From positions 1 through 9,393 of the forward strand of contig JAJTCR010000028.1 of NCBI GenBank assembly GCA_021325695.1: a DNA stretch of 9,393 nt. Direction: 5' to 3'. The position numbers were made by a program, and so were the translations under genes. The notes under the pieces were generated by a model, which saw nothing but the letters and a program-made list of their open reading frames with translations, did not search any database and was not told the DNA's origin. Origin of the DNA: Steroidobacteraceae bacterium (GTDB lineage Bacteria; Pseudomonadota; Gammaproteobacteria; Steroidobacterales; Steroidobacteraceae). Position 1 is the stretch's first letter. Each line of letters begins with the position of its first letter. Below are positions 7,284 to 9,393 of this stretch, one piece after another.

Positions 7284-7844
7284 GTGGCGACCTACCTCAC
7301 CAACCAGTTCCTGATCGCGATGCCGGCGATGGAAGACCCGAATTTCGCGCAGACGGTGACGCTCGTCTGCGAGCACAGCGAGCGCGGCGCGCTGGGCATC
7401 GTCATCAATCGCACGCTGCCGATGACGCTGGGGGAAGTGTTCGACCAGCTGGGCCTCGACTCCAGCCGCTCGCGCGTCAATGACCAGCCGGTCCTGCGCG
7501 GCGGTCCCGTGCAGACGGAACGCGGCTTCGTCTTGCACTCGCCTGCCGCGGGCACGTGGGAATCGTCGCTGCCGTTCTCGGACCGGATGCACCTGACCAC
7601 CTCGCGCGACATCCTCGACGCGCTCGCCGCCGGGGAGGGACCCGAGAGCGCCGTGATCGCGCTCGGCTACGCGGGCTGGGACGCGGGCCAGCTCGAGGAC
7701 GAAATGGCGCGCAACGCCTGGCTCACGGTCGACGCCGACGAGCGCGTGCTGTTTTCGACCCCGGTCGAACAGCGCTGGCAGGCAGCCGCGAAGCTGCTCG
7801 GCATCGACCTGCGTGCCTTGAGCAGCGACGCAGGGCACGCCTGA
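7284..7844 (+). CDS. yqgE: YqgE/AlgH family protein (UPF0301, DUF179)
   Basis: This 186-residue protein belongs to a widespread family of unknown biochemical function. It was named AlgH in Pseudomonas from an alginate-regulation phenotype. Family landmarks are YLTNQFLIAMPAMEDPNF (4-21), GALGIVINR (35-43), VLRGGPVQTERGFVLH (70-85) and the signature LGYAGWDAGQLEDEMARNAW (127-146). The start is a GTG at 7284, which gives the usual N-terminus; the same frame is open back to 7206, but that part lies inside the tonB-like gene. There is no clear Shine-Dalgarno sequence in the 17-base gap after tonB, but GATACT at 7270-7275 lies just upstream. The cytosolic product is usually encoded next to ruvX, as here; the reason for that linkage is not established. 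Confidence 0.94.
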   Translation: MATYLTNQFLIAMPAMEDPNFAQTVTLVCEHSERGALGIVINRTLPMTLGEVFDQLGLDSSRSRVNDQPVLRGGPVQTERGFVLHSPAAGTWESSLPFSDRMHLTTSRDILDALAAGEGPESAVIALGYAGWDAGQLEDEMARNAWLTVDADERVLFSTPVEQRWQAAAKLLGIDLRALSSDAGHA

Positions 7845-7906
7845 AACGGGTCCACCCGACCAGCGGCGACGATGCGCCCCCCGGCCGTGGCCCGGTCGCG
7901 GCGGTC

Positions 7907-8332
7907 GTGGTGCTCGCCTTCGACTTCGGTCGTCGACGGATCGGTGTCGCGGTCGGCCAGACCCTGACCGGCACGACCACGGCCCTCGGCGCGTTGCCGG
8001 CCCGGGACGGAACGCCTGACTGGACGGCCGTCGATACGTGCATTGCCCGATGGGCGCCGACGCGGCTGCTCGTCGGGCTCCCCTATAATATGGACGGGAC
8101 GGAAACCACCACGACGGCGAGCTGCCGCGCGTTCGGCGAGAACCTCGCGCGGCGCACCGGGCTGCCCGTGGACTTCGTCGACGAGCGCCTGACATCGTCC
8201 GCCGCGTACGACGAGCTGCGCAGCGAACGACGCTCCGGCGTGCGCGGGCGACGCATCCGGCCCCAGGACATCGACGCGAACGCGGCACGATTGATCCTGG
8301 AGACGTGGATGCGGGGAAGAGGAAGTGACTAG
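7907..8332 (+). CDS. ruvX: RuvX/YqgF, putative Holliday-junction resolvase / pre-16S rRNA nuclease
   Basis: The 141-residue protein has the RNase H-like fold of YqgF, implicated in 16S rRNA 5'-end maturation and, from fold and biochemical work, Holliday-junction cleavage. Likely catalytic acids are D6 in VLAFDFG, E93 in VDERLTS and D123 in DIDANAARLILE; LVGLPYNMDG (55-64) is the usual family motif. The start is uncertain. GTG 7907 gives a slightly short N-terminus with no ribosome site. The frame is open upstream without ATG, GTG or TTG to a CTG at 7841 that overlaps the yqgE stop and has AGGG 5 bases before it, which would add 22 residues. The last residues (MRGRGSD) and the TAG stop lie inside the palindromic repeat element at 8312-8430, so the native 3' end seems to have been replaced. 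Confidence 0.9.
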   Translation: MVLAFDFGRRRIGVAVGQTLTGTTTALGALPARDGTPDWTAVDTCIARWAPTRLLVGLPYNMDGTETTTTASCRAFGENLARRTGLPVDFVDERLTSSAAYDELRSERRSGVRGRRIRPQDIDANAARLILETWMRGRGSD

Positions 8333-8430
8333 TGAATAGTGAACAGTGACTAGCAAGAGAGCCCCATGGCGCCGTGGCGCGCAGCGCCTTCGGACCAGTC
8401 ACTATTCACTAGTCCCTAGTCACTTCCCCG
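8312..8430. repeat. Palindromic element built from inverted arrays of 7-base units
   Basis: Two arms, 8321-8353 and 8395-8427, are inverted copies agreeing at 29 of 33 positions. Each arm holds four tandem 7-base units of consensus GTGAMTA: 8325-8352 read on the plus strand and 8423-8396 on the minus strand. The ends match further as CGGGGAAG (8312-8319) against CTTCCCCG (8423-8430), with a 6-base AGGAAG duplication in the left arm only. The 41-base core (8354-8394) is GC-rich and has its own inverted pair, GGCGC (8368-8372) with GCGCC (8384-8388). The arms are AT-richer than the surrounding genes. The whole resembles a REP/MITE-type intergenic palindrome; no transposase or clear target duplication is visible. 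There is no U-tract after it, so it is not a classic intrinsic terminator. Confidence 0.88.
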
Positions 8431-8438
8431 ACGGGGAG
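8424..8438 (+). promoter_or_regulatory. Small hairpin covering the pyrB ribosome-binding site
   Basis: TTCCCC (8424-8429) can pair with GGGGAG (8433-8438) around a GAC loop, giving four G-C pairs, one A-U and one G-U. The 3' strand is the presumed pyrB Shine-Dalgarno sequence, 5 bases before the TTG start. The 5' strand is shared with the outer end of the palindromic element's right arm. The complementarity is seen directly; any regulatory effect is inference. Confidence 0.4.
8433..8438 (+). promoter_or_regulatory. Ribosome-binding site of pyrB
   Basis: GGGGAG with a 5-base spacer to TTG 8444 supports the non-ATG start. It lies 3 bases beyond the right end of the palindromic element and can pair with that end. 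Confidence 0.65.
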
Positions 8439-8443
8439 TTGCC

Positions 8444-9393
8444 TTGAGAACCGACACCGGCCGAGACCTGCAGCGCGACCACGCCGGGCGACTGCGCCAC
8501 CTGCTCACGCTCGAGGGCTTGTCCGCCGACGAACTCAAGGGCCTGCTCGACTTCGCCCAGTTCTACGTGCGCCACCCCGGCGACATCGCGGCCCGCGACG
8601 GCAGTCTCGCCGGCCGCACGGTCGCCAACCTGTTCTTCGAGCCGAGCACGCGCACGCGCGTGTCGTTCGAGCTCGCGGCCCGACGGCTCGGCGCCGACGT
8701 CGTGAACCTCGACATGCAATCGTCCTCGCGCGCCAAGGGCGAGACCGTCCTCGACACCATCTACACGCTGCAGGCCATGGGCGTGGACGTGTTCGTCATG
8801 CGCGACTCCGAACCCGGGGTGCCGGCCTACGTGGCGGCGCACGTGCAACCGCACGTGAGCGTGCTGAACGCGGGCGAGGCGCACGTCTCGCACCCGACCC
8901 AGGGACTGCTCGACGTGCTGACCATCCGGCAGCGCAAGGGCAAGGATCTGGGCTCGCTCTGCGTCGCGATCGTCGGCGACATCAAGCACTCGCGTGTCGC
9001 GCGCTCGAGCGGCACGGCCCTGCAGACGCTCGGGGTCGGCGAACTGCGACTGGTATCGCCCGCGACGCTCGCGCCCGAGGCCGACGAGTTCGTCGGGGCG
9101 CGGCGGTACGCGTCGCTCGAGGAGGGAATTCGCGGCGCCGACGTCATCATGACCCTGCGCATACAGAAGGAGCGCATGGACACCCGCCAGATTCCGGACG
9201 TCGATGCGTTCCTGCGCGAATGGGGCATCACCGAGCAGACCGTACGCTACGCCGGGCCCGACGCGATCGTGCTGCACCCCGGCCCGATGAACCGGGGCGT
9301 CGAGATCACGGACGCCGTGGCCGACGGTGCGCAGTCGGCCGTGCAGCAGCAGGTGCGCAACGGCGTCGCCGTGCGCATGGCGGTGCTCGCGAC
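8444..9393 (+). CDS. pyrB: Aspartate carbamoyltransferase catalytic chain, Pseudomonas type (3' end outside window)
   Basis: PyrB condenses carbamoyl phosphate and aspartate to carbamoylaspartate, the committed step of pyrimidine synthesis. 316 codons are present, and by comparison with P. aeruginosa only about 20 more are missing. Catalytic landmarks are FEPSTRTR (65-72, carbamoyl phosphate), SSRAKGE (94-100, the loop contributed across subunits), HPTQG (150-154), LRIQKER (238-244) and HPGPMNRGVE (278-287). The start is TTG 8444, chosen because GGGGAG lies 5 bases upstream and the N-terminus then aligns residue for residue with the extension of Pseudomonas PyrB (TD...LQ...LRHxLxLxGL). That extension is typical of enzymes that assemble with a PyrC-like partner rather than PyrI, so a pyrC-type gene is expected next. 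One oddity is GEAHVSHPTQ, where most family members have GDG before this motif. Confidence 0.96.
   Translation, partial: MRTDTGRDLQRDHAGRLRHLLTLEGLSADELKGLLDFAQFYVRHPGDIAARDGSLAGRTVANLFFEPSTRTRVSFELAARRLGADVVNLDMQSSSRAKGETVLDTIYTLQAMGVDVFVMRDSEPGVPAYVAAHVQPHVSVLNAGEAHVSHPTQGLLDVLTIRQRKGKDLGSLCVAIVGDIKHSRVARSSGTALQTLGVGELRLVSPATLAPEADEFVGARRYASLEEGIRGADVIMTLRIQKERMDTRQIPDVDAFLREWGITEQTVRYAGPDAIVLHPGPMNRGVEITDAVADGAQSAVQQQVRNGVAVRMAVLA

Noticed and set aside
8084..8089. Perfect TATAAT inside ruvX as a promoter
   Set aside because: It encodes the conserved LPYNMDG motif (codons TAT AAT ATG), and the bases 17 upstream (CGCGGC) bear no resemblance to a -35 box.
7263..8402. A 379-codon minus-strand open frame beginning inside the palindromic element
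   Set aside because: Its N-terminus is a translation of the repeat and the rest is antisense to yqgE and ruvX.
8325..8423. The tandem units as a CRISPR array
   Set aside because: The units are 7 bases long, directly adjacent with no spacers, and inverted around a core.
8321..8430. The long palindrome as a Rho-independent terminator
   Set aside because: There is no T-tract after either arm and the loop is 41 bases; the following bases are GC-rich and carry the pyrB ribosome site.
8420..9277. A 285-codon minus-strand open frame opposite pyrB
   Set aside because: PyrB motifs on the plus strand are unmistakable, and this frame has no recognisable domain.

Overview
The window is GC-rich chromosomal DNA from a gammaproteobacterium. 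The evidence is a complete Pil-Chp chemosensory gene order next to a gshB-tonB-yqgE-ruvX-pyrB block, an arrangement known from Pseudomonas and its relatives. The proteins resemble their Pseudomonas aeruginosa counterparts along their whole length. The local order differs: there is no pilK between pilJ and chpA, and no pyrR between ruvX and pyrB. I would place it in the Xanthomonadales-like or a neighbouring GC-rich gammaproteobacterial lineage, but the order cannot be fixed from sequence reading alone. All real genes are housekeeping or motility genes; I see no prophage, transposase, tRNA, rRNA or CRISPR array.

Left half, minus strand (5208 down to 1): pilG, pilH, pilI, pilJ and the first 559 codons of chpA, read in that order with gaps of 4 to 33 bases. 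Together they encode the chemotaxis-like pathway that controls type IV pilus extension and retraction, and in Pseudomonas also cAMP levels. PilJ is the membrane receptor, PilI the CheW-like adaptor, ChpA the multi-phosphotransfer CheA-like kinase, and PilG and PilH the two single-domain response regulators. The window ends inside the phosphotransfer-domain region of ChpA, well before its kinase core.

Centre (5209-5381): a 173-base divergent control region. It holds an AT-rich patch, a weak sigma70-like promoter candidate facing pilG, and a CRP/Vfr-like palindrome (5329-5344) about 60 bases upstream of that promoter's expected start.

Right half, plus strand (5382-9393): gshB (glutathione synthetase), a TonB-family protein in the position of P. 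aeruginosa tonB3, yqgE/algH, ruvX/yqgF and pyrB (Pseudomonas-type aspartate transcarbamoylase, cut by the window edge). Spacing suggests one long transcript, although yqgE and ruvX have poor ribosome sites.

The most unusual structure is a palindromic element of about 119 bases (8312-8430) between ruvX and pyrB. Each arm is made of four tandem 7-base units (consensus GTGAMTA), and the arms face each other around a GC-rich core. The element supplies the last residues and the stop codon of RuvX. Its right end forms one side of a small hairpin that covers the pyrB ribosome-binding site, so it may influence pyrB translation. It lies where pyrR is found in Pseudomonas.
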